Shown here: one piece after another, positions 9,037 to 21,000 of the stretch
How positions within the stretch are numbered: the stretch's first letter is position 1
Layout: every line of letters starts with the position of its first letter
Assembly: GCA_004194705.1 (NCBI GenBank)
Contig: SADC01000010.1
Coordinates: forward strand, 124,001 to 188,000
DNA length: 64,000 nt
Source of the DNA: Ditylenchus dipsaci
Lineage: Eukaryota; Nematoda; Chromadorea; Rhabditida; Anguinidae
Reading direction: 5' to 3'
Notes under the pieces: model-generated
What the model was told of the DNA's origin: nothing
Seen by the model: only the letters and a program-made list of their open reading frames with translations
Databases searched by the model: none
Position numbers and translations under genes: made by a program

Positions 9037-12000
9037 CTGGAATTTTTTGATTTTGGAAAACTTTTTATTTTCGCAAACATTTCCAAAACCGGTGCTAGAG
9101 CTGTTGACGGCATTACTTTAAGGCTGTTTGGCTCCAAAAATAATAATAAATTTAGTTTTAGCACTTTTCCATCCCAGAAAATGGGGAATTTCAACAAAAA
9201 AATCTACTTTTTGCCATGAAATACCATGGAAGACCAACCTGAAAGGGTGTCTGGATACTCCAAAATGAGGGTTTAACACTGTTAGTGTGTAGGTAATTGC
9301 AGTAATTGCTAAAGATGGGTTAGCTCACTTTTCGGGATGGTGGCATAGGTGTACCCAGGCGCATAGGCGTACACAGGATTGCCAAATTATTCCTGACAGG
9401 AAGAGCTAAAAAGGCTAAAAAATACTGACGGCAGTGGCCAATCCTTATTTAAAAGAATCGTGACAGTGGGGGCTACAGCCCGGCTAGCCCCACCCTGGGT
9501 ACGCCGATGCCCAGGCGGGACTAGCCGGGCTATAGCCCCATCCCTCACTCTACCTCGGCTTCTTAGCCTGTTTAGCACTCTCGCCGTCAGAAGATCCTGT
9601 GTACGCCTATGGGTGGCGATGCTAACAGGATAAGTACTTCAAATCTTTTGGCCCATTTAAACCAGGAATGGGAATCGTACTTTTTAAAAAGATTTGTACT
9701 TTTTTGGGCAAAATTTTAGCCGGAAATACGGTATTGTCTTTTTTGTCTCTGCTTTTTACAGCTTTTATTATTTGAAGGGCATGGTCACCTGTTAAAAATT
9801 TGTCCCTGCTTATTTCAAAAATTTTCGGAATCATTGAACTTTTGTACGGATTTTTCATTTTGGTTTTCAACAAAACAAAAGCTTAGAATTCATTTGAGGA
9901 ATAATTTTTGTTAGTAACAAGTTGAAAAAACAATACAGAAGTACATTGATTATGAAATGTTTTTTTAATTGGTGAGGACAAATTTTGTACAGGTGACCAT
10001 GCTCCCTCAAATTTTCATATTTTTAGTGCTTATCTTAACCAATTGCGTATAAAGTTCAACACACAAACTCTTTTACAAAAGTAGTTTTAAACTTTTTTTT
10101 GTGTGTTTGGGATATAAAATCACTAAGTCGGTCTAAAACATGCGGGGTTTTTTTCTAAATTTCAGAAATATATAAATTTAGACTTAATTTTAGACAAAGT
10201 TAGGCGCTGCTGTAATATACACCCCCCCCCCAAAACGCTACTGTAATATACTCACCCCCTCCAACCCCCTCCCCCCCCCAAAACCGACTTTTTAGGGATG
10301 GTCAAAAATTATTGTATAAAAATGATTTCGCCATAAAAGAACCAGAAAAGCAACTTAAATGGGATGACGGGCTGTATAGGGAGGGGAAGGGAATAATACA
10401 GGGGCCAATTTTCGAGATGGTTGGGATCCTTAGAGTATTAATTCTCTAAGCGTCTAAGGGTGCTTTCAAACCCAGGAACTTGTGGTGCAGGCATAAGTAT
10501 AAGTACTTTTTATGGACCAAACCGATCAGCGGGGTGGACTCCGCGGGTTTACTCCTAGGCCTAGCGCTTTTTGAGTGCTAGGCTAAATTTTTGGATGCTG
10601 GGTCTTTGGCCCGGCCTTGTAAAACGAGGGCAAATGCTCTTCGGCGAAAAAACAAAGATGTTGAACATAGTTTTAAATACTGGGGCCACCGCATAAATAA
10701 CTCTGGTATGCATGTTTTTTCATGCATCCAGAGTCACTTACGTCTAAGGTATGTGGGTGTGCGCATTTCAATCCCAAGCAACCAAGCCCCTGCGCCCCCG
10801 AAGGGTGCGCAGGGGGCTTGCTAGGTCAGAGATGCGCGCACGCACTTGCCTTAGACATGATTCGAGAAGTACACTTGATCATAAAATGCATATAGAGTCT
10901 ATTTTTGCCACGGCCCAGTTGAAAAACATGGTAAAGCAGCTAAATAAAAGTGGCCTCTGTATTATTCCCTTCCCTCCCAATACAGCCCATAATCCCTTTT
11001 AAACTGTTTTTCTGGCCCTTTTATGGCAAAATTATTGCATAAAAATGGTTTTTAGACACTCCCAAAAAGTCGGTTTGGGGGGGGGGTATATGACAGTAGC
11101 GTCCAAAGTTATTCTAGATTTAGCACAACTTTTTTAATTGCCTTCCCGCACCCAAAAAGTTAAATTTGATACACATTTCAACTTTCGACGTCAATTTTCG
11201 GAGCTTACAGTCGTTTAAAAAATAAAACGTGCGGGAATCACGACCAGAATGCCAGATACCCGTTCTCTGACAATATTGTGACGTGCGACGAAAAATGGAT
11301 CTAATATGTCAATCATTAGTGCCATTAAAAGTGTCTATCTCCTGGTCAGTCCGGAAACTTATGCGCCAACCTAGTAAAATTGCTTCTATAAGGAGTTGGT
11401 GAAATAAAAAAGGCCAAAATTAATACGTTTCCTTGCAAAATAATGATTTTTTTGAAAAAGTACTTTTTTCGACCCCGAAATCTTTTTTTCGGAAAATGTA
11501 CTTTTTTTGAAAATTTTCATTCGCATCCATGATTTAAACCCAAGCCCTACCTCAAAAGTCCTGTTGTTGCAGTCAGAAGAGCTGAGAGAGGACTCTTCAC
11601 TAGCCTTGTCCAGCACAACCATCTGTCTATTCGAACCCCTTCTAAACTCTGTGTTTAATGGTCTCAAACTCTGGCCAGTCATCGACAGTTTGGATTCTCT
11701 TCTCTGGTTGGTATTCAAGGAAGTTCTCCGTCTCAGGGCCGCCATTTCCTGCCTCAACAAATTCTCGCTGCTGCCAGGAAAGGCTATACTCAGGGCTCGG
11801 TTGCCTGACCGCCCAGCTATTCTCCTCTTGGTGGCACAGGAGGTTGTACCACATCTAGTACTGTGCTTGTTAAAGCTTTCTGTCCCGTAACTTTTGTCCA
11901 TCATCGACCTGAAGTGTTTTTGGAATGAATATGTCTTACTCTAATAAATAAATTATTTTAAGTATATAATTAGTCAAAGTAGATATAAAAGAGAATCGTG

Positions 12001-15000
12001 CGCTATATTTTTAAAGCGCTGTACGCCATCCGCTCCAAACCAGCTTCTGGTGTTTAATGACAGTTGTGCTGCCTATCCAAGACACCTAGTAGTGATTACT
12101 CTTATGATAAACCACCCAAAGCTAACCACGCATGCACAGCTAACCATGCACACAGGAGAGCTAAAAATGAAAGAAAACTTCTCTCTAACTGTCTGATGTC
12201 GTGTCAAACCCAGCCACTCACTCAGACTAATAAAAATGTGGCTATATATACTAGCTCTCGCTCACAGTGTTTCTTCATTCCAAATTGACATATACTAAAA
12301 TTGGAACAATACAGAGAAGATTAGCATGGTCCCTGCGCGAGGATGATACGCAAATTCGTGAAGCGTTCCAAATTTTTGAAGACTTTTTTGAACGTATATC
12401 GAATACACTTAGCGGGGAAAGAAATCATGTCATCCTTGAGCAGGTCATATCCTAGTTTAGACAGCATATGAAGTGCACCCCCTCCTCCCCCAAATAGTAT
12501 TTTTCTCTAAGCAAACTTTTTCATTTTTGCCTAAGCCTAAACCTAAGCCTAAGTTAGCGCGCTACACATTGCAAAATTTATCGTTATTTATCGTAAATGG
12601 TCACCAACCAGGAAGGAGCTTCGCCCATATAAGTGTGTGTTCTGGAGTATGTGCTATACATTTGCTCACTAAACGGATGCATGCGCACACACTGGCACCT
12701 CAGGATTTTCAGGAAGGTCTTTCGGAATCTCTTGTTGAATATAGTGTAAATTATGGGATTGAGAGTGGAGGAGAAATACCTGAAATGAAATATAGTATTT
12801 GGGTAACAGAATAAGTTGCAATAATAAATATACCCAAGCCAGAGGAATAGAGAACTGGCCCAACTAGGCACCCCACACTTCTCTCCACAAAAACCGAGAG
12901 TGAAATTGAAGAGGAAGAAAGGTGTCCAGCACAAGAAAAAGCAGAAGAAAACCACAGCCAACACTCGGGTAGCCTTGTGCTCATTGGCCAACTCCAGCTG
13001 GTTGTTGACCAGACTGGATCCTGTAGCTTTCCTGCCTGTGATGGTCATTAGCACGGTGGTCGTTTGGTTGCTGAAATATAAGTAGGGTATATAGATAAGA
13101 TTGTCTGGAAATTCGTACTGCAAGTAACGGAACGCCAATTAGGGCATGTCAAACTTCGAAAGGCAAAATCGACATTTTTACATTTTATTTTAAAAAATTC
13201 TAACACGATTAAATTTTTGGTTATTTTCTCATATTTTTTCAATCCTTGTTTGGATTCTTTGTATTCTTGTTTGTAACCTACGCTTATATGTGTGTAAGAA
13301 TATATGTATGTGTAAAGTATGTATGTATATATGTGTAAGAAATTTTTATGTCACTGGATTGCCCAGAAACATACTTGGACACGCAAAAAAAAGAGCGGCA
13401 GCGGCGGCGGCGAGCGGCGGGCTGCCAGAAAAACAGCGGCAGCGGCGGAAAAAGCGGCAGCGGAAGGGCCGAAAATCAGTGGCAGCGGCGGCGGCGGCAG
13501 CGGCGGAGACTAAAAATGGAGCGGCGGCGGCAGCGGCGGCTGAAAAATGCAGCGGCGAACGGCGCGGCGAACGGCGCCGCCCGCCGCTCGTCCAAGTATG
13601 CCCAGAAATCGCACTATCGATTGGGAAAAAACTTCACCAAATTTCATTAGAAATACAAAAGTTTGAACCAAAAAAATTTGGATTGGCGCCCGGACATTGT
13701 CTTTTTTTCGTTTTTTTGTCGGGCGACATTCTCCCTTTTTCCATTCATAAAAAACCAAAGATGCAGAAAACTAAAAAAGTAAGGATGAATAAAGATGTAT
13801 AAATAATTAATAAGCAATAGGTACACACATACATTGAAAAATGGCCAGTGTCGCTCGATAACAAATAAAAAAGGGCAATGTCGCCCGATAAAACACAAAA
13901 AAGAGACAATGTCGCCCGAAAACTTTTATCGTGCGACATTCTCCAGCGACATTGTCCATTTTGTGAGACAAGGTCGCGCGACAAATTCTTTTTGAAGGAC
14001 CATACATGTTGATGACAATGGGAATTTGGCAAATTTAAATGCGCGCGGGACACTTTTTTACTCCAAAAATACTTTTCGAACTATGTGTTGTTGAATATAA
14101 TATAAAAACAAAGCTTATATAAGTGACTCAGGAAGCTCAGTGGTATAGCAGCTGTCCAGTAAAAAGGCCTAAGCAAAAAGGCCTACGCAAAAAGGCCTAC
14201 AGTAAAAAGGCCTACAAAATGATTTCAGGTAATGATCATGTTCGAATCTTGGTGGTAGCAGACATTATGTTTCCATGACCAATAGTCATAAACTAGTTTT
14301 TAAAAGACCATTTGAACCTCAGATTGGGTATAGGGACCCGTGGTACCTACCCGAGGGGGCATCCACATCCAGAATCCAAAATTTTAGATTTAGCTAAAAG
14401 TAATTGAAAATCATGGTACCCTATCCAGTACCATCTAGATCAATTCGTCCACAGGTCATTTCGCCCACAAATTTTTTATCATCTGTAAGAGCTGAAAATC
14501 CAAACGATTCAATTCAAAATTGTGTTCTGAAAACGGTTAAATTTGAATCGGGGTCCTCTACTCGAGACTGATTGTATCCAGATGGGGTCCAACCAGTAAC
14601 CTTGAGTATATGGACTTCTACACCACGTAAACACTCAAAATTATGATAAAAATAAAGGTATGCACCCAGCTGGATTCAAACCATCATCCTAGGCGATGTC
14701 TATCCAAGAGGTCGTCCACTTGGATCAAAATTAGTGCAGAATATAATTAGTGCAGAATTAGTGCAGAAAAATTATATTATATATCTCTATATAGTATTAG
14801 GCATGTGTCAGTGTGTAACGCTGTTTGGAACTTTTGTTCGTAACGCGATTTATCCGACTTTTTGTGGACACTTTGTAATGATCTTGGTGTCATTCGATAG
14901 CGCTTTAATTGTAGGTGTAAGCATGCGTGTTCGTTTTTTCATATCACCCTACTGGATAAAAAAAATAGGGCCGGAAGTTGGAGAAGTGGATTTTTAGGAT

Positions 15001-18000
15001 CCACATTAAGTTTTTTTCGGAACTTTTGTTCGTAACGCGATTTATCCCACTTTTTGTGGACACTTTGTAATGATCTTGGTGTCATTCGATAGCGCTTTAA
15101 TTGTAGGTGTAAGCATGCGTGTTCGTTTTTTCATATCACCCTACTGGATAAAAAAAATAGGGCCGGAAGTTGGAGAAATGGATTTTCGGAATCCATATTT
15201 CGTCACTTTGAGAGTGGTGATTTAGTCGATAAAACATTGGGGTCGAAGTGGTCGAACTCGCAAAAATTGTTTATATAGATCAATAGAGCAATGAATCTCT
15301 ATATAGTATTTGGTCGGGTGGGTCACACTTTTTATGATTTACCAAATTTATTTACCAAATTTTGAGCCACTTTTATAAAGAAAGTCGGTGTTGATGTTTT
15401 ATAATGGTGAAAACTAGAGAATCTCAGCTACAAAATGAGCTATTGAACAGTGGATTTTGAAAGGTTTTAGGGGTCGAACTGGTCCGGACAAGCTCTCAAC
15501 TCAGTGGTTTTTTAGGTGTACTTTTTCCTATTTTTTAACTTCAGACCCAATTTTGAGCCACTTTTATAAAAAAGTCGGTGTTGATGTTTTATAATGGTGA
15601 AAACTAGAGAATCTCAGCTACAAAATGAGCTATTGAACAGTGGATTTTGAAAGGTTTTAGGGGTCGAACTGGTCCGGACAAGCTCTCAACTCAGTGGGTT
15701 TTTAGGTGTACTTTTTCCTATTTTTTAACTTCAGACCCAATTTTGAGCCACTTTTATGAAAAAGTCGGTGTTGATTTTATAATGGTGAAAACTAGAGAAT
15801 CTGAGCTACAAAATAAACTATTAACCTGTAAGGTTAGAAAAGTGTAAAGGGTCGAACTGGCCCGGACAAGCTCTCAACTCAGTGGGTTTTTAGGTGTACT
15901 TTTTCCTATTTTTTAACTTCAGACCCAATTCTGAGCCACTTTTATGAAAAAAGTCGGTGTTGATGTTTTATAATGGTGAAAACTAAAGAATCTTGGCTAC
16001 AAAATGAGTTATGAACCAGTGATGTTAGAAGAGTGTAAGGTCTCGAACTGGTACGGACAAGCTCTCAAGTCAGTTGCTTTTTAGGTGGAGTTTTTTCTAT
16101 TTTTAACTTCAGACACAATTTTAAGCCACTTTTATAGAGAAAGTCAGTGTTGATATTTTATAATGGTGAAAACAAAAGAATCTCAGCTACAAAATGAGCT
16201 ATTTAACAGTGGATTTTGAAAAGTGAACGGGTTTTGAACTGCCCGGACAAGCTCAAAACTCAGTGGTTTCTCAGGTGTGGATTTAAGGTGGATGTTCCGG
16301 TTTAAACCCAATTTTTGGCCAGTTTTTGCCGATTAATGTCGAATATCTCTGCGGAACCCTCAAGTTCAACATCTTGGCTTCCTTTTAAGCACAATCACGT
16401 ATAATCGAAATTGGATAGGCGAGGATGGGCGAGGATGGGCGAGGGTAGGCGAGGATGGGCGAGGGTAGGCGAGGATGGGCGAGGGTAGGCGAGAATGGGC
16501 AAGGGTAGGCGAGGAGAGGCGAGGATGGGCAAGGGTAGGCGAGGACGGGCGAGGGTAGGCGAGGATAGGCGAGGATAGGCGAGGAAGGGCGAGGGTAGGC
16601 GAGGATAGGCGAGGATGGGCAAGGGTAGGCCAGATGGGCGAGGATGTGTGAGGGTAAGCGAGGATAGACGAGGGTAAGCGAGGATGTGTGGGTAGGCGAG
16701 GATAGGCGAGGATGGGCAAAGGTAGGCGAGGATAGGCGAGGATGGGCGAGGGTAGGCGAGGATGTGTGAGGGTAGGCGAGGATGGGCGAGGGTAGGCGAG
16801 GATGTGTGAGGGTAGCGAGGATAGGCGAGGGTAGGCGAGGATAGGCGAGGATGGGCGAGGGTAGGCGAGGATGGGCGAGGGTATGCGAGGATTGTGAGGG
16901 TAGGCGAGGATGTGGAGGGTAGGCGAGTATAGGCGAGGATGGGCGAGGGTAGGCGAGGATGAGCGAGGATAGGCGAGGATGTGTGAGGGTAGGCGAGGAT
17001 AGGCGAGGGTAGGCGAGGATAGGCGCAGGATGGGCGAGGTAGGCGAGGATGGGAAGGGTAGGGACGAGGATAGGCGAGGATTGGCAAGGGTAGCGAGGAT
17101 AGGCGAGGATTGGCGAGGATGCGAGGATAGGCGAGGGTAGGCGGGATAGATGAGGGGTAGGCGAGGATAGGCGATGATGGCAAGGTAGTAGGCAAATAGT
17201 AGCTTAGTCAACAGGTAGGGTGGATGATCTACCCTAACCATTAACGCACTCGAAAGATAATCTACCCGAACTACTGATGTACATGAACAGCTAATGTTCC
17301 CGAACAACATAGGCGCCGATAGGCGCCCCTAGTATAAGATATATTATATATAATTTTTCTGCACTATAATTAGTGCAGAAAAATCATTTTAGAACCTGAA
17401 AACGTGAGTAAAAAATTTTTGATCTAAGTGGACGACCACTTGGATATCCACCACCGAGGTGGCTGGTTCGAATCCAGTTGGGTGCACTCCTTATTTTTTA
17501 CCATATTTTTAGATATAAAAAAACTAATGTTTGACTTTTCAGGTCATTTGGGTGAACATACCCCTACTCTGCAGTTACCAGGATATCAACCTGACCAGGT
17601 GGTACCTAGCCCAGGTTTGGTTGGGCAGGTGAAATCGCACTTTCGGTCTTAACAATCCCTACAGACCTTTTTGCTGTAGGCCTTTTTACGTAGGCCTTTT
17701 TACGCTACTCCGTATAGCAGCGTAGTGCGGTGAATATCTGTCTTAGGTTCGATTCCCGTGTCTTCTGTGTTATTTTTGATCATTTATTCTTAATACATAT
17801 AAATAGAGTTGTCGAGCCGAAGGCTCGAAATCGAACTTCCGGCTCGAAAGTTCGATTTTTTCGAGCTTCAAACTTCGAACCGAAGGCTCGAAATTTTCGA
17901 GCTGCTTCGAGCTTTCGAGCGAAGGCTCGAAAATTTCGAAGGCTTGACAACCCTACATGTGAATGATTTGACAGTAGTCCAATGGCCCCCCCCCTCCAAA

Positions 18001-21000
18001 GAGTATTTTCTCTAGGCAGACTTTTTCATCTAAGCCTAAGACCTAATTGTAAGGACTCGCCCGAACGTTAACAACCAGCTTTTGTCCTAACCAGAATTAG
18101 TGTTTATAGAGAACACAACATCACGGCCCTCAAAAACTGCATTCTAGTGCATTAGCGAAATTTGGCGCCAAATCAAAATTTTGAAAAACCGCTGTTTTTA
18201 GTTTATTTTATCCAGCACTTCTGGTTTTACTTTTTTCGCTGTACCTCATGTAAGTTTATTGTCAAAAAACTCACCACATTCAGCGCTTTCGAACAAGCCA
18301 TCACTTGCCCATAAAACATGCAAAATTTCGAAGCTATAATTGATTTCTGTGAAAATTTCAAAGAAATTTTTTTCATCTAGTTGACTCGATTGAGATTCTA
18401 GCACTATTTTATGTCGAGTTTTCCTGAAACGCAACTGGAGGCTCGATAGAGGAGTAAATTTGCTGCATTTTGGTACCAAAGACGTATACAAAAAATGCAA
18501 ATTTTAGGTGTTTTATGCAAAGTTAAATGGAAAACGCGAAAACCCCTATTTTTACTCGGAAAAATGCCAGTTGGTTCACTAATATGGTCCAAGATTTCTA
18601 AAAAATGACTTTTAAGAACTTTTTATAGTTTGTAGTAAGACTTTGATGGTCGCGCTATCTTTAGTACATAAATTGTTGGAAAAAATGCGAGTTTGTGAGT
18701 TTTTTATGCGAGACAAAGCTTTCTGTTTTTAGGTCTAACAATGGTCAGCACACGAAAAATGCAAAAAGATGCTGAGGAGCAGCCGATATTCGGAAAATTT
18801 CAAGCTCTGGCACACACTCTGGCACGCCTTTTTTAGATTTTTTGACGGGATCAAATTTAGTATAATTTTCAGATCTGATGAAGACTCGCAGTTCAAATCA
18901 CGAGCAGTGGCAAAAAGTTCTGGAACCGGCAATGCCATGTCGATTGGTTGAAAAGTAGCAAGTTCAAACAAGGAAAGCGCGTAGTCAGCAAGTAGAACAG
19001 CAGAGAGAAGCCAAGAAGAAGGCAAGTGAGCACGCTAAGGATGCCGGAATCTAGAAAGATGGAAGAATAAGGAACAAGCGAATCAAGAGGCGGAATGAGA
19101 GGAAATTCGTCGCTGAAGGGAAGGCTGAAGCTGCTCATATGTAAGTCATAAGCTCTTTATAGTATACCGTATTTCCTGTAATATACGCCCTCCTCTAATT
19201 AACAGCAACCCCCCCCCCCCCTAGAGGTCGATTGAAAAATAAACGCACCGGGGCGTTTAATACAGGAAATACGGTAGTCGACGCTTAGATTAACTGCAAC
19301 CCAAGGGATCGTCCTTGGGGGATCTAGAGACTCATTAATTCAAATGGCTTCCGAACTAACTTTTTCAGCTGTGTGAATCCATGAAGAGTGCTCCTGGTTT
19401 TCTGAAGTTGCGCAAGATCAGTGCAGTCCAGAGGATAGCCAAGACTGTGTCATCCGCCTCTTCTAATCTAGTTTCCCTTCCGTCGGATGTCCTGATGTAA
19501 GTTTTGTTTCTGTGGGTTACCATTTTTGTTGTGTACCAATCTTATTTAGGCTCAACATCGCCGATAATGACTATTTGGATATCTTCAATAGCAAGGATGC
19601 CAAGAAGCGTTGTTGAAGAAGGATAATATTCCAGGAAAATGTTGTAAATGAATCTGATGTTGCGTTATATCGTACATTTACTTTTTCCGCAAAATAAATG
19701 TTATTTGGTACCATTGCATGAATCTGGTGTTTAGGATAGTTGCAAGGGCATAGTTGTGCTGTGTTTTTGATCTAATTTTTGTTGACCATTCGTTTTTCTG
19801 GTATTTTCATAGTTTTCGTAAATCTAGCAAAACATAATTTCAGTACTGTCAAACAATCATCAGAATGCTTGAATTAGTCCAGAAAACAAGTTTTAGAATT
19901 TTTCGTCAAAATTTGCATATCGTAGTCAATAAACACTGAAAATTATAGAAAATATGGGAAAATGTCTTTCAAAAATCTTGGCGTTTTGTTTATTTTTAAA
20001 TGCACTAGAATGCAGTTTTTGAGGGGCCGTGACATAGGGACAATTAACCAGTATTATATTTGAATTCAAACTAGCTTTGGTCTTAACCAGAATTAACTGC
20101 ACCAGGAGCAGTCTTGACAAAACTGGATCATATTTATTTTCTGGTTTAGTTGATGTCAAGCTGCTCGAGTTTCCACTCCTCAAAGAAGGTTAGTAATGTT
20201 TTTAGTCGTGGCTCTAGTGTAACCAGTCATAGCCATGACACAGACCAGATTTCATACCAGGCTCAAACCAGTAAAATACAGGAAGCTACCGTATTTACTG
20301 TATTAACTCCCACCCTCTGATAACTCCCCACCCTCTAATAACTCCCCACCCCGAGAGTGGTTGAAAAATAAGTCCCCACCCTCTAATAAGTCCCCACCCC
20401 TCTAATAATCTCCCATATTAAATTCCGGTTTTAACACTTTTTACATCGAAATTCATACGTACTGATCAACAAACTTAAACATATTATATTCATTAAAGTC
20501 TTTCGAGTTATCATCTGCTGTTCCTCCTACTGCTTCTTGCAGCCGCCTTTAACAAGGAGTCCATCTTCTTCTTAGTCGTTACCCCCATTCATCGCCAATT
20601 TTTGTGCCATGATTATGTGCAAAACGTTTAGTACCTTTCTCTCCGTATAATACACAACTAAAATCCGAAACGAAAAAATCAAAATTTGAACCACTTCATG
20701 ATGATTTGTTTGCTGATTTATCGCCATGCACAATTCACCCAATCCAAGACGAGTTTTAGCGACGTCGCTTTGGTCGCCTCCTTTGGTGAATTTGTCTTGA
20801 GCGTCATTGATCACCTTATTGGTGTAGCACTGACGAATAAAAGGGGATTATTTTTCAACCCTCTCTCGGAGGTGTGGTATTGCTTAGGTGAGGTTCGTAA
20901 ACCACAAAACACAATCAACAGATTGAACCACCAGACATATACTAAATACTAATCTCTGCGAACTTAGCGCATCTTCCAAGAATATAGAGAAGGACTTTGA

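Larger units (their letters stand above)
14784..17332 (+). mobile_element. Non-autonomous Helitron
   Basis: Begins TCTCTATATAGTATT directly after an A. Ends with the hairpin GGCGCC-GATA-GGCGCC, then CCTAG directly before a T. This fits the Helitron rules: 5' TC, 3' hairpin plus CTRR, A/T target, no TSD and no TIR. The flanks join into one palindrome when the element is removed, giving an internal empty-site test. It carries no Rep/helicase gene, only tandem repeats. Matching 5' ends occur at 15296, 55610 and 60603. Confidence 0.8.
14153..17711. mobile_element. 3.56-kb Mutator-like composite, 10-bp TSD, AAAAAGGCCTA iterons
   Basis: Flanked by identical GTATAGCAGC at 14143-14152 and 17712-17721. 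The ends carry four (left) and three (right, inverted) copies of an AAAAAGGCCTAC unit at 15-19 base spacing. Inside are inverted tRNA-derived repeats, a palindrome and a Helitron. No transposase is visible. Confidence 0.7.
18122..20031. mobile_element. CAC...GTG element carrying a prohibitin-2 fragment, 4-bp TSD
   Basis: The terminal repeat CACGGCCC(C)TCAAAAACTG extends over about 35 bases and is flanked by ACAT at 18118-18121 and 20032-20035. The second copy is at 54082-60413. CAC termini with 4-bp TSDs recall Chapaev-type (CMC) transposons; no transposase is present here. The interior carries 3' exons of prohibitin-2. Confidence 0.7.

Noticed and set aside
11507..11890. Plus-strand frames of 127 and 66 codons
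   Set aside because: They are antisense shadows of the receptor C-tail exon, which has splice sites and phase support.
12530..12557. Interstitial telomere (TTAGGC) as evidence of a chromosome end or fusion
   Set aside because: Only four degenerate units, linked to a dispersed repeat motif also found at 18 kb.
13290..13802. Ala/Arg-rich open frame of 170 codons
   Set aside because: It crosses a GC-rich AGCGGC foldback with a 9-bp TSD; the composition comes from the repeat.
16366..17310. Overlapping 266- and 314-codon minus-strand frames rich in Pro, Ser, Leu, Ala and Tyr
   Set aside because: They are read through the decamer minisatellite. Ten-base units keep all three frames open, and no start context or domain exists.
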